From NCBI GenBank assembly GCA_947177715.1, contig CAMWVM010000133.1, forward strand, positions 1 to 5,159: a stretch of 5,159 nucleotides of DNA, in the 5' to 3' direction. The notes below the pieces were generated by a model. It was given only the letters and a program-made list of their open reading frames with translations. It was not told the origin of the DNA and made no database searches. The position numbers were made by a program, and so were the translations under genes. Shown here one piece after another: positions 1 to 5,159 of this stretch (its first letter is position 1; the number at the start of each line of letters is the position of its first letter). Source of the stretch: an uncultured Ruminococcus sp. GTDB lineage: Bacteria > Bacillota > Clostridia > Oscillospirales > Ruminococcaceae.

Positions 1-1
1 G

Positions 2-310
2 CACGGTATGGATGATAAGGGACAGGTTGACGGTGCGTTTGTTTACCATGCAGGAACAAAATATGCAGACAGCAAGTTTCTGACAAGCGGAGGACGTGTT
101 CTCGGCGTGACATGCAATGCTTTGACCTTACAGGGTGCTTTGGACAAGTCATACGAAGCTGTATCAAAGATAAGCTTTGATGGTGCACATTTCAGAAAAG
201 ACATTGGACAGCGTGCACTCAAAGCTATTCCTACAGATCCTCTTGATTTAGAATACAAAGAGGACATGGAAAACTACATTGAAGAAAATGGGGTATACCT
301 AAGACAGTAG
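2..310 (+). CDS. purD: Phosphoribosylamine--glycine ligase (GARS), C-terminal part
   Basis: This is the last 102 codons of PurD, the cytosolic ATP-grasp enzyme that joins glycine to 5-phosphoribosylamine in the second step of de novo purine synthesis. The reading frame is open from base 2, so the gene begins to the left of the window; the ATG at base 8 is internal, not a start. What is visible is the GARS C-terminal domain: VYHAGTK (fragment residues 14-20), the GGRVLGVT strand (30-37), a helix with SYEAVSKI (50-57), and the terminal FRKDIGQRAL (64-73). The catalytic ATP-grasp core lies outside. Most PurD proteins end within a few residues of RKDIG-RA; here about 29 more residues follow (KAIPTDPLDLEYKEDMENYI and on), an acidic tail of unknown role. 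The gene converges on ychF. Family identification is confident from these motifs. Confidence 0.95.
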   Translation, partial: HGMDDKGQVDGAFVYHAGTKYADSKFLTSGGRVLGVTCNALTLQGALDKSYEAVSKISFDGAHFRKDIGQRALKAIPTDPLDLEYKEDMENYIEENGVYLRQ

Positions 311-397
311 TCTTCGCCCAATTAGGTTAATTGTGCAACTCACAAGGGTTACCACTACTGTTTAGAAAACTCACCCCTTTGAATTTATACAAAAAAC

Positions 398-443
398 AAC
401 GGCAAACCTGCGTTAGGTTCGCCGTTAATTTTTTTATTTTTTA
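398..443. terminator. Bidirectional intrinsic terminator between purD and ychF
   Basis: A 12-bp stem (arms 398-409 and 415-426, loop GCGTT) is followed on the + strand by a T-rich run at 429-443. On the minus strand it is followed by G and then six T (397-391). It can therefore end purD transcripts from the left and the ychF transcript from the right. One pair, 404/420, is an A-C mismatch in + strand RNA but a G-U wobble in minus-strand RNA, so the stem is slightly more stable for the ychF side. The ychF stop codon lies about 37 bases before the hairpin in the direction of ychF transcription. Confidence 0.88.
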
Positions 444-463
444 AAGATTGACAAAGTCCTATG

Positions 464-1558
464 TTAAACATTAAAGCGGAACAGAACAATATCTCCGTCC
501 TGCATTACATATTCTTTACCTTCAAGACGAACAAGTCCTTTTTCCTTTGCTCCTGTCATTGAACCGCAAGCCATAAGGTCATCAAATGACACAACCTCGG
601 CACGGATAAAGCCTTTTTCAAAGTCTGTATGGATTTTTCCTGCCGCCTGCGGAGCTTTTGTACCCTTAGTAATTGTCCATGCTCTTACTTCGGGTTCACC
701 GGCAGTGAGATATGAAATAAGACCGAGAAGTGAATATCCCTCTTTGATAATTCTGTTAAGCCCTGAAATTTCAAGCCCCAGTTCAGAGAGGAACATTGCT
801 TTATCTTCATCTGACATATCAGAAATTTCAGCTTCAATCTGTGCACAGATTGGAAGCACTGCACTTCCCTCTTTTTCTGCTATTTCACAGACTTTTTTGT
901 AATGCATATTTGTATCAATATTATTTATAAAATCGTCCTCAGACATATTTGCCGCATATATAACCGGTTTCAAAGAAAGCAGTGGGGTGTCTTTCAACAA
1001 TGCTAGATCATCTTCATTCATCGGATAGCTTCTTGCAGGCTTGCCCTCTTCAAGATGTGCCAACAGCTTTTCAAGGAATTCAACTGCTGAAGCCAACGAT
1101 TTATCACCTTTCATTGCTTTTTTCGTTCTGTCAAGCTTTCTTTCAATAAGCTCTGCATCAGAAAAAATAAGTTCCAAGTCGATTGTTTCAATATCTCTTG
1201 CAGGATTAATGTTTCCATCGACGTGAATTATATTATCGTTTTCAAAGCATCTGACAACATGTACTATTGCGTCCACCTCACGGATATTTGCAAGAAACTT
1301 ATTTCCAAGACCCTCGCCCTTTGAAGCTCCCTTGACAAGACCAGCAATATCAACAAATTCTAAAGTTGCCGGAGTAAATTTCACAGGGTTATACATATCT
1401 CTGAGCTTTTCAAGTCTTTCATCGGGAACAGAAACAATTCCTACGTTTGGCTCGATTGTACAAAACGGATAGTTGGCTGATTCTGCTCCGGCATTGGTGA
1501 GAGCATTAAATAATGTTGACTTTCCTACGTTTGGTAATCCTACCATACCTAATTTCAT
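464..1558 (-). CDS. ychF: Redox/ribosome-associated P-loop NTPase YchF (OLA1 family)
   Basis: This encodes a 364-residue YchF, matching the usual 363-366. YchF is a near-universal Obg-related NTPase that binds ribosomes and, in characterised members, prefers ATP to GTP and has been linked to oxidative-stress responses. Visible motifs are the P-loop GLPNVGKST (residues 7-15), a switch I region around FCTIEPN (32-38), [10 protein letters not shown] (70-79) with the hydrophobic residue after DIAG in place of a catalytic Gln, and the altered G4 motif NMSE (204-207) where GTPases have NKxD, as expected for relaxed nucleotide choice. An alpha-helical, charged insert lies at about 128-180, and the C-terminal TGS domain (about 280-364) ends in [11 protein letters not shown]. 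The usual SAK-like G5 element reads CAQ here (238-240). A longer frame opens with TTG at 1579, but family starts at MKLGMVGLP favour ATG at 1558. It is the last gene of the minus-strand cluster, 51 bases after the small membrane protein gene, and runs into the shared terminator. Confidence 0.97.
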   Translation of the reverse strand: MKLGMVGLPNVGKSTLFNALTNAGAESANYPFCTIEPNVGIVSVPDERLEKLRDMYNPVKFTPATLEFVDIAGLVKGASKGEGLGNKFLANIREVDAIVHVVRCFENDNIIHVDGNINPARDIETIDLELIFSDAELIERKLDRTKKAMKGDKSLASAVEFLEKLLAHLEEGKPARSYPMNEDDLALLKDTPLLSLKPVIYAANMSEDDFINNIDTNMHYKKVCEIAEKEGSAVLPICAQIEAEISDMSDEDKAMFLSELGLEISGLNRIIKEGYSLLGLISYLTAGEPEVRAWTITKGTKAPQAAGKIHTDFEKGFIRAEVVSFDDLMACGSMTGAKEKGLVRLEGKEYVMQDGDIVLFRFNV

Positions 1559-1570
1559 ATTTATGACCAT

Positions 1571-1576
1571 TCCTTT
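1571..1576 (-). promoter_or_regulatory. Ribosome binding site for ychF
   Basis: AAAGGA (minus strand) lies 12 bases before the ATG at 1558 and directly abuts another in-frame ATG at 1570, while a TTG at 1579 overlaps its upstream side. The 1570 start would have no spacing and the 1579 start would lie upstream of the site, so 1558 is preferred even though the spacing is longer than the usual 6-9 bases. Protein-family N-termini agree with this choice. Confidence 0.6.
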
Positions 1577-1609
1577 CAAATTAAACAGCTGTTTTTGTAA
1601 TGACTTTTA

Positions 1610-1858
1610 TCAGAATGAATATGCTTCGGTTTCATCTTCCCACTCTGCATTTTCAAGTTCTTGTTCACAATCAAAGCAATCGTCATCAAAACAATTACTT
1701 TCAGTACTGCTTGTATTCATACTGTTTTTATTATCACAGCAGATTTTTATACCTTTTTTGATTGGTGCAAACATAAAGCCTAACACCATGCCCAGCATGA
1801 ACATTGCAAACATTTTCCAAAAGCCTGGGTTCTTCTTTTCACAAGTTGTATTCTCCAT
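1610..1858 (-). CDS. Small single-pass membrane protein, YtxH-like, acidic Cys-bearing tail
   Basis: This is an 82-residue protein of unknown function. A short polar N-terminus (MENTTCEKKNPGFWK) leads into one predicted membrane helix at about residues 14-32, ending in GFMFAPIKKG. This Gly-rich helix followed by F-A-P-x-K-x-G resembles the start of YtxH-type small envelope proteins; I infer kinship from that pattern alone. The remaining 50 residues are polar and strongly acidic (DDD at 58-60, many Glu in 65-78). Cysteines are at 6, 40, 41, 56, 61 and 64, including a CxxC at 61-64, so thiol chemistry or metal binding is possible but untested. The basic residues after the helix would put the tail in the cytoplasm by the positive-inside rule. 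The start has a good ribosome site (AAAGGCGG, 1867-1874, 8-base spacing) beginning just after the permease stop. The 19-base gap suggests co-transcription and perhaps coupled translation with the permease. Confidence 0.8.
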   Translation of the reverse strand: MENTTCEKKNPGFWKMFAMFMLGMVLGFMFAPIKKGIKICCDNKNSMNTSSTESNCFDDDCFDCEQELENAEWEDETEAYSF

Positions 1859-1866
1859 AAAAATTG

Positions 1867-1874
1867 CCGCCTTT
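1867..1874 (-). promoter_or_regulatory. Ribosome binding site for the small membrane protein
   Basis: AAAGGCGG on the minus strand sits 8 bases before the ATG at 1858 and starts only 3 bases after the permease TAA stop (1880-1878). A ribosome finishing the permease would cover this site, which fits translational coupling. Confidence 0.65.
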
Positions 1875-1877
1875 CAA

Positions 1878-4655
1878 TTATTCTATAGATTTCAATGATT
1901 CGACCATGTCGATTTTTTTCAATTTAAAGTGCAGAACAAGGTTCACTGACACTGCAAATACTGCTGTAAGGAGCGCACCCAAACAATATGCCCACCACAC
2001 AAGTTCACGGTTAAACATTACCATATCAACTTCAGTTGTGATAACTACGAAATAATGAAGAACTTTACCCAAAATTTCGCCTGCAATGATACCAATCAAA
2101 GCAGAAATTATGTTTTCACGGTAGATATATGATGATGTTTCTCCATCATAAAATCCGAGAAGTTTTATGGTTGCAATTTCTTTTACACGCTCGGTAATAT
2201 TGATATTGGCAAGGTTATAGAGAACTATTACTGCCAAAAAGCCTGCACAGAATATCAAAAGAATTACGATTGCATTCAAGCTGTCCACTGAATTTAGGAA
2301 GCCTTTGCTTGAATCGGTTTTATAAGTAACGCCCAAAAAGCTGTTATCAGATATTATTTTTTCTTTAAAAGCTTCATTATCCGTTTCGTTAGCAACTTTT
2401 ATAAACGACAAATTTGACAGTGGAGTTTCGCCATAAGATTTTTCATAAAGCTGTGGAGAAATAAAGATATAATGCAGAGCATAATTTTTGACGATACCAC
2501 CTATTTTAAGGCTTACATATTGCTTTCCCTGCACCTCAATATTAATGCTGTCGCCGACTTTAAGATCAAGCATTTTTGCCAGTTTTTCCGTTATAAGAAC
2601 GCTGTCATTGTCAATTTCAATGGCTTTATCATCTTTTGAGCTTTTAAGATTAACATATTCTCTTATCTTTTCAGGTTTTTCAGGCACTATAAGACCTGCA
2701 TTCTGAGAAGCGTCATCATTCACAGCGGTAACGTCAGTTTGTGAAAAGAACATTACAGACTTTATCTCTTCATAATCTTTAAGCTTTTGCTTTGAGCTTT
2801 CTAAGTCTTTTGAAGAATTCAAAAGCACTTCGGCATCATAGATGAAAATTTCATTAAACTGCTTATCGGCGATTGACTTAATTGAATACTTCAAACCAAA
2901 GCCCGTGACGATAAGTGCTGTACACCCTGCTACACCGACTACAGTCATAAAAAATCTCTTTTTATATCTCAATAAATTTCTAATAGAAACCTTGCCGAGG
3001 AAGCTAAGTTTATTCCACACAAAGTCTATTCTTTCAAGCACCACACGTCTACCTGATTTGGGTGGCTTGGGACGCATCAGCTGTGAGGGTTGGGAATTAA
3101 GAGATTTTACTGATGAATACACTACTGCTGAACAGGTACATAAGACTGATACAAGCATACACCAAATCAGATAGTTTAATCTGAACGGTGTATTTATTTT
3201 CGGGATATTATACAGTATCTTATAGCTGTCATAGATTATATACGGAAACAGCTGCAAGCCTATTATTACGCCGATTATGCTGCCGAAAACTGCGGCGATT
3301 GAGGCATAAATTATATACTTCATTATTATTCTGAAGGATGAATATCCCAGTGCTTTATATGTACCGATAATAATTCGCTGTTCTTCTACCATTCTTGTCA
3401 TAGTATTCAGACATACGAGAGCTGCGACTATTATAAAAAACACAGGAAATATTTTAGCAACAGCGTCAACCTTTTCACTGTCGCCCTTAAAGGAACTATA
3501 ATCAGTTGAAGAGAACCTATTTAACTCATAAAACTGAGGATTTTCAATCACAGACAGCTGCTGTTCCGAAGTCTTTATCTGTTGATTAATCTCATCAAGC
3601 TGAGCTTTATATTCTTTTTCAATTACTGCGTCTTCTGATTTTCTGGCATTCAAAAGCGCTGTTATTTTTTCATGCTTTGATTTTTCTTGAGAAAGCTTAA
3701 ACTGTGTGACTGTATCTGTTGTACCCTGTTTCTCAAGCTGTTTTATGCTTTGCTGTGTGTTTTGCTCCAATAAAGTCAAAGTTTTAATATCGCATTTTAA
3801 AAGCTCTTCCAAGGTTTCAGCCTGCTGCTTTGCAGAATTGATATCCTCCTCGGCTTCTGATTTCATTTGGTTAAACCTATTATTAACGCTGGTTTCAAAA
3901 GCGTTTACAGGGGAAGATTTCTTCTTATTAACCTCATCAAGATATTCGTCCGAAAAGGGATCAAGATCGCTCAACCCGTCAATTGCAACATACAATTCAC
4001 TGTAATAATCGCACACAAAGTCCTCTTCGGGAACCATAATATAGCTTTGGACTGTACCGTTACCTGCCTTTGTAGCATCCCTTTCATAGCCTATATACAG
4101 CGGTGATGTTACAATTCCCACGATTTCATATGTATCTTTAGAGAACGTATCATAGATATCTTCATCATCAAAGGCTGAGGATAATTTCAAGGTGTTTCCT
4201 ACTTTAAAGGTATCGGGAGAAGATAATTTCACTTCTACAACGCATTCGCCTGATTTTTCAGGAAAACGCCCCTCAATCAGCACAGGTTTATTAAGATAGT
4301 TGACACTGTTTTTATCCATTGAATCATTATAGGACATGACCTTCAGAACTACGTTACGGTTATTATAATTATAAAAAACGTCTTTAGAATATCCGGGCAT
4401 TGCCCCTTTTACACCATCGGCGTGACGCACTGCCATAACGTCCTCTGATCTGATTCCAATAGTTGACATCAGCTTCAAGTCCATTAGATTATTTTCAACA
4501 AAATAATCAGTCGCCGTATCGACCATATCCGGCATTGTAGCTTTTATTCCGGAAAAGAAACCACAGCCCAATGCAATTATTGTAAAAATAGAAAGGAATC
4601 GGCTTACAGAATGTTTTATTTCACGAAATGTATCAAGCATTAAAACATTTTTCAT
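1878..4655 (-). CDS. FtsX/MacB-type ABC transporter permease with coiled-coil insert
   Basis: This 925-residue cytoplasmic-membrane protein has two FtsX-like permease modules. TM1 is near residues 20-38, followed by an extracytoplasmic MacB-type periplasmic-core-like region (about 45-245). A Gln/Glu/Lys-rich region at about 265-375 is a probable coiled coil. TM2 (402-418), TM3 (449-470) and TM4 (496-515) follow, with the FtsX motif YKALGYSS (433-440). A cytoplasmic linker carries LMRPKPPKSGRR (526-537), then RNLLRYKKRFFMTV leads into TM5 (570-587). A second extracytoplasmic region (about 595-785) precedes TM6-TM8 (794-816, 848-868, 886-907), with the matching motif IKLLGFYDGE (830-839). Known relatives work with a separate MacB/LolD-type ATPase in mechanotransmission, peptide resistance or envelope export; no ATPase gene is visible here and the substrate is unknown. 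The start is ATG 4655, with a strong ribosome site; an in-frame TTG at 4688 lies upstream of that site and is rejected. It is the first gene of the minus-strand cluster. Segment limits are estimated by eye. Confidence 0.93.
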   Translation of the reverse strand: MKNVLMLDTFREIKHSVSRFLSIFTIIALGCGFFSGIKATMPDMVDTATDYFVENNLMDLKLMSTIGIRSEDVMAVRHADGVKGAMPGYSKDVFYNYNNRNVVLKVMSYNDSMDKNSVNYLNKPVLIEGRFPEKSGECVVEVKLSSPDTFKVGNTLKLSSAFDDEDIYDTFSKDTYEIVGIVTSPLYIGYERDATKAGNGTVQSYIMVPEEDFVCDYYSELYVAIDGLSDLDPFSDEYLDEVNKKKSSPVNAFETSVNNRFNQMKSEAEEDINSAKQQAETLEELLKCDIKTLTLLEQNTQQSIKQLEKQGTTDTVTQFKLSQEKSKHEKITALLNARKSEDAVIEKEYKAQLDEINQQIKTSEQQLSVIENPQFYELNRFSSTDYSSFKGDSEKVDAVAKIFPVFFIIVAALVCLNTMTRMVEEQRIIIGTYKALGYSSFRIIMKYIIYASIAAVFGSIIGVIIGLQLFPYIIYDSYKILYNIPKINTPFRLNYLIWCMLVSVLCTCSAVVYSSVKSLNSQPSQLMRPKPPKSGRRVVLERIDFVWNKLSFLGKVSIRNLLRYKKRFFMTVVGVAGCTALIVTGFGLKYSIKSIADKQFNEIFIYDAEVLLNSSKDLESSKQKLKDYEEIKSVMFFSQTDVTAVNDDASQNAGLIVPEKPEKIREYVNLKSSKDDKAIEIDNDSVLITEKLAKMLDLKVGDSINIEVQGKQYVSLKIGGIVKNYALHYIFISPQLYEKSYGETPLSNLSFIKVANETDNEAFKEKIISDNSFLGVTYKTDSSKGFLNSVDSLNAIVILLIFCAGFLAVIVLYNLANINITERVKEIATIKLLGFYDGETSSYIYRENIISALIGIIAGEILGKVLHYFVVITTEVDMVMFNRELVWWAYCLGALLTAVFAVSVNLVLHFKLKKIDMVESLKSIE

Positions 4656-4661
4656 GAGGAT

Positions 4662-4670
4662 TCCTTTCCT
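4662..4670 (-). promoter_or_regulatory. Ribosome binding site for the permease
   Basis: AGGAAAGGA on the minus strand is followed by 6 bases (ATCCTC) and then the ATG at 4655. This near-ideal spacing fixes the start at 4655 and rules out the upstream in-frame TTG at 4688, which would place the site inside the coding region. Confidence 0.8.
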
Positions 4671-4696
4671 TTCATATAACTTAGGCAAGATGTCCG

Positions 4697-4717
4697 CCCG
4701 CCGTTATAGGAGGCGGG
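4697..4717. repeat. GC-rich hairpin in the permease leader
   Basis: CCCGCC (4697-4702) and GGCGGG (4712-4717) form a perfect 6-bp, all-GC inverted repeat around the 9-base loop GTTATAGGA. It stands out against AT-rich surroundings. No T-run follows on either strand, so it is not a standard terminator. If the cluster is transcribed from further right, this hairpin would lie about 40 bases ahead of the permease start codon in the 5' leader. It could be a repeat-element palindrome or an mRNA structure. Confidence 0.5.
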
Positions 4718-4884
4718 AGCCATTATTTGAATTGGCAAATAGAAACACAAAAAACTTTTTAAACTTATCGCAGTCAGGATACAACATTACTATTTCAATC
4801 CAATTACATGCTTGCAATAGTGCAGGTATAACCATCTTAATCAGCGACCAAAGATCACCCCTACAAACTTACTACAGCGTGGTC

Positions 4885-4909
4885 AAAATCATGTTTATCA
4901 TAAACTGAT
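4885..4909 (-). terminator. Weak candidate terminator after the aminotransferase gene
   Basis: Arms ATCA+GTTTAT (4888-4898 with a bulged T at 4892) and ATAAAC+TGAT (4900-4909) form an AT-rich inverted repeat. On the minus strand it is followed by only four T in total (4888-4885). It lies 25 bases past the aminotransferase stop codon, the right place for a terminator, but the stem is weak and the T-run short. It may equally be an operator-like palindrome or chance. Confidence 0.25.
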
Positions 4910-4934
4910 AACGTGTGATTTGCCCCTGTCCGGG

Positions 4935-5105
4935 TTAGGACCCAAACATTTCTTTGGAGAGCTTTCCTACAAGCTCACAGCCTTTAATAATCTGCTCGTC
5001 TGTAGGAGTAGAGAAATTAACACGGAAAGATGTTGTTTTATCCGTTTCATTCACCATAAATGCTGAACCAGGGACAAGAGCAACTTTATATTCCTGTACT
5101 GCTCC
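4935..5105 (-). CDS. Class I/II PLP-dependent aminotransferase, C-terminal fragment
   Basis: The last 56 codons of a fold-type I pyridoxal-phosphate aminotransferase are present, ending in TAA at 4937-4935. The fragment carries YKVALVPGSAF, typical of the small-domain strand in LysN/2-aminoadipate and MocR-related aminotransferases, and TSFRVNFSTPTDEQI, where the Arg of the R-x-N-F-S motif is the conserved residue that grips the substrate carboxylate. The final helix is GCELVGKLSKEMF. The PLP lysine and cofactor-binding parts are absent, so substrate cannot be assigned. The gene is cut at about 5105 because adapter sequence starts there; the frame happens to stay open through the adapter, and a GTG at 5117 could be mistaken for a start. 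The true start lies outside this window. It is on the same strand as the permease cluster, 279 bases ahead of it, so probably a separate unit. Confidence 0.85.
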   Translation of the reverse strand, partial: GAVQEYKVALVPGSAFMVNETDKTTSFRVNFSTPTDEQIIKGCELVGKLSKEMFGS

Positions 5106-5159
5106 TCTCTTATACACATCTCCGAGCCCACGAGACTCCTGAGCATCGCGTATGCCGTC
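5106..5159 (+). other. Illumina Nextera adapter read-through (not genomic)
   Basis: Reading on the + strand: TCTCTTATACACATCT (5106-5121) is the last 16 bases of the Tn5 mosaic-end complement. CCGAGCCCACGAGAC (5122-5136) is the Nextera read-2 adapter arm. TCCTGAGC (5137-5144) is an 8-base i7 index that I recognise as N704. ATCGCGTATGCCGTC (5145-5159) is the start of the P7 flow-cell sequence with one difference (G at 5148 where the standard has T). The first three bases of the mosaic end (CTG) read TCC here, so the exact join may vary by a few bases. This is a library artefact left in the assembly, not part of the organism. Confidence 0.97.

Larger units (their letters stand above)
4656..4934. 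other. Intergenic block upstream of the permease, possible dispersed repeat
   Basis: These 279 bases separate the aminotransferase stop from the permease start and should hold the promoter of the minus-strand cluster, although no convincing -35/-10 pair could be picked by eye. The block contains a GC-rich hairpin (4697-4717) and an AT-rich inverted repeat (4888-4909). On the minus strand there is a 43-codon frame from ATG 4835 to TAA 4704 (MVIPALLQACNWIEIV...), with no well-placed ribosome site. On the + strand an overlapping frame of 84 codons (4654-4908) is also open. Frames open on both strands without start signals, in a non-genic gap, look more like a conserved repeat unit than genes, but that is inference from one copy. 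Confidence 0.4.

Noticed and set aside
316..336. AT-rich inverted repeat CAATTA/TAATTG just after the purD stop
   Set aside because: The 3-base loop and weak stem have no following T-run, and a far better terminator lies at 398-443.
705..1226. Plus-strand ORFs inside ychF, and similar ones inside the permease
   Set aside because: They are opposite-strand shadows of confidently identified genes, with low-complexity Ser-rich translations and no family motifs.
1583..1594. Perfect 12-bp palindrome AAACAGCTGTTT upstream of ychF
   Set aside because: About one perfect 12-bp palindrome is expected by chance in 5 kb, it has no loop to form a stable RNA hairpin, and nothing else marks it as an operator.
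4740..4800. Minus-strand promoter TTGTAT-17-TAAAAA for the permease cluster
   Set aside because: Only 3 of 6 and 4 of 6 consensus matches in an AT-rich region; not distinguishable from chance.
4704..4835. 43-codon minus-strand ORF as a leader peptide for the permease
   Set aside because: The nearest purine-rich site (AGGGG) is about 20 bases from its ATG, and its stop falls in the GC hairpin loop; without copies or conservation a gene call is not supported, so it is recorded only within the intergenic entry.
4654..4908. 84-codon + strand ORF ahead of the permease
   Set aside because: It starts inside the permease ribosome-site/start region on the opposite strand, has no ribosome site of its own and shows no domain; treated as part of the odd intergenic block.
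5115..5117. GTG start for a complete 60-residue protein at 5117
   Set aside because: The codon lies within the Nextera mosaic end; the residues MYKR are adapter-derived and the rest is the tail of a much longer aminotransferase.

Overview
This 5.2 kb stretch looks like a contig end from a low-GC Gram-positive anaerobe. The best guess is a Clostridia member of the Oscillospiraceae/Ruminococcus type. The evidence is AT-rich DNA, GAAAGGA-type ribosome binding sites, a large two-module FtsX-like permease of a kind common in Firmicutes, and close protein matches to Clostridia-type PurD, YchF and a class I/II aminotransferase. The taxonomic call is inferred from protein character, not from a marker gene.

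Layout from left to right: (1) the 3' end of purD (glycinamide ribonucleotide synthetase) on the + strand, entering from beyond the left edge. (2) A short intergenic region with one hairpin flanked by T-runs on both strands, a shared terminator between convergent genes. (3) A tight minus-strand cluster, transcribed right to left: a 925-residue FtsX/MacB-type ABC transporter permease with a coiled-coil insert, a small single-pass YtxH-like membrane protein with an acidic, cysteine-bearing tail, and ychF (the universally conserved P-loop NTPase, OLA1 family). The gaps of 19 and 51 bases suggest one transcript ending at the shared terminator. (4) A 279-base intergenic block with a GC-rich hairpin, an AT-rich inverted repeat and unusually open reading frames on both strands, possibly a dispersed repeat. 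(5) The last 56 codons of a class I/II PLP aminotransferase on the minus strand. (6) From about 5106 to the end, sequence that is not from the organism: Illumina Nextera transposon-end plus i7 adapter, carrying the index TCCTGAGC and the start of the flow-cell primer.

The genes do not form one obvious pathway. purD (purine synthesis), ychF (translation/stress-linked NTPase) and the aminotransferase are housekeeping or metabolic genes. The permease lacks a cognate ATPase gene in view. I see no CRISPR array, insertion sequence, tRNA, rRNA or defence system. The most consequential observation is the adapter read-through at the right edge, which creates false peptides on both strands and means the aminotransferase is cut by the library, not by biology.
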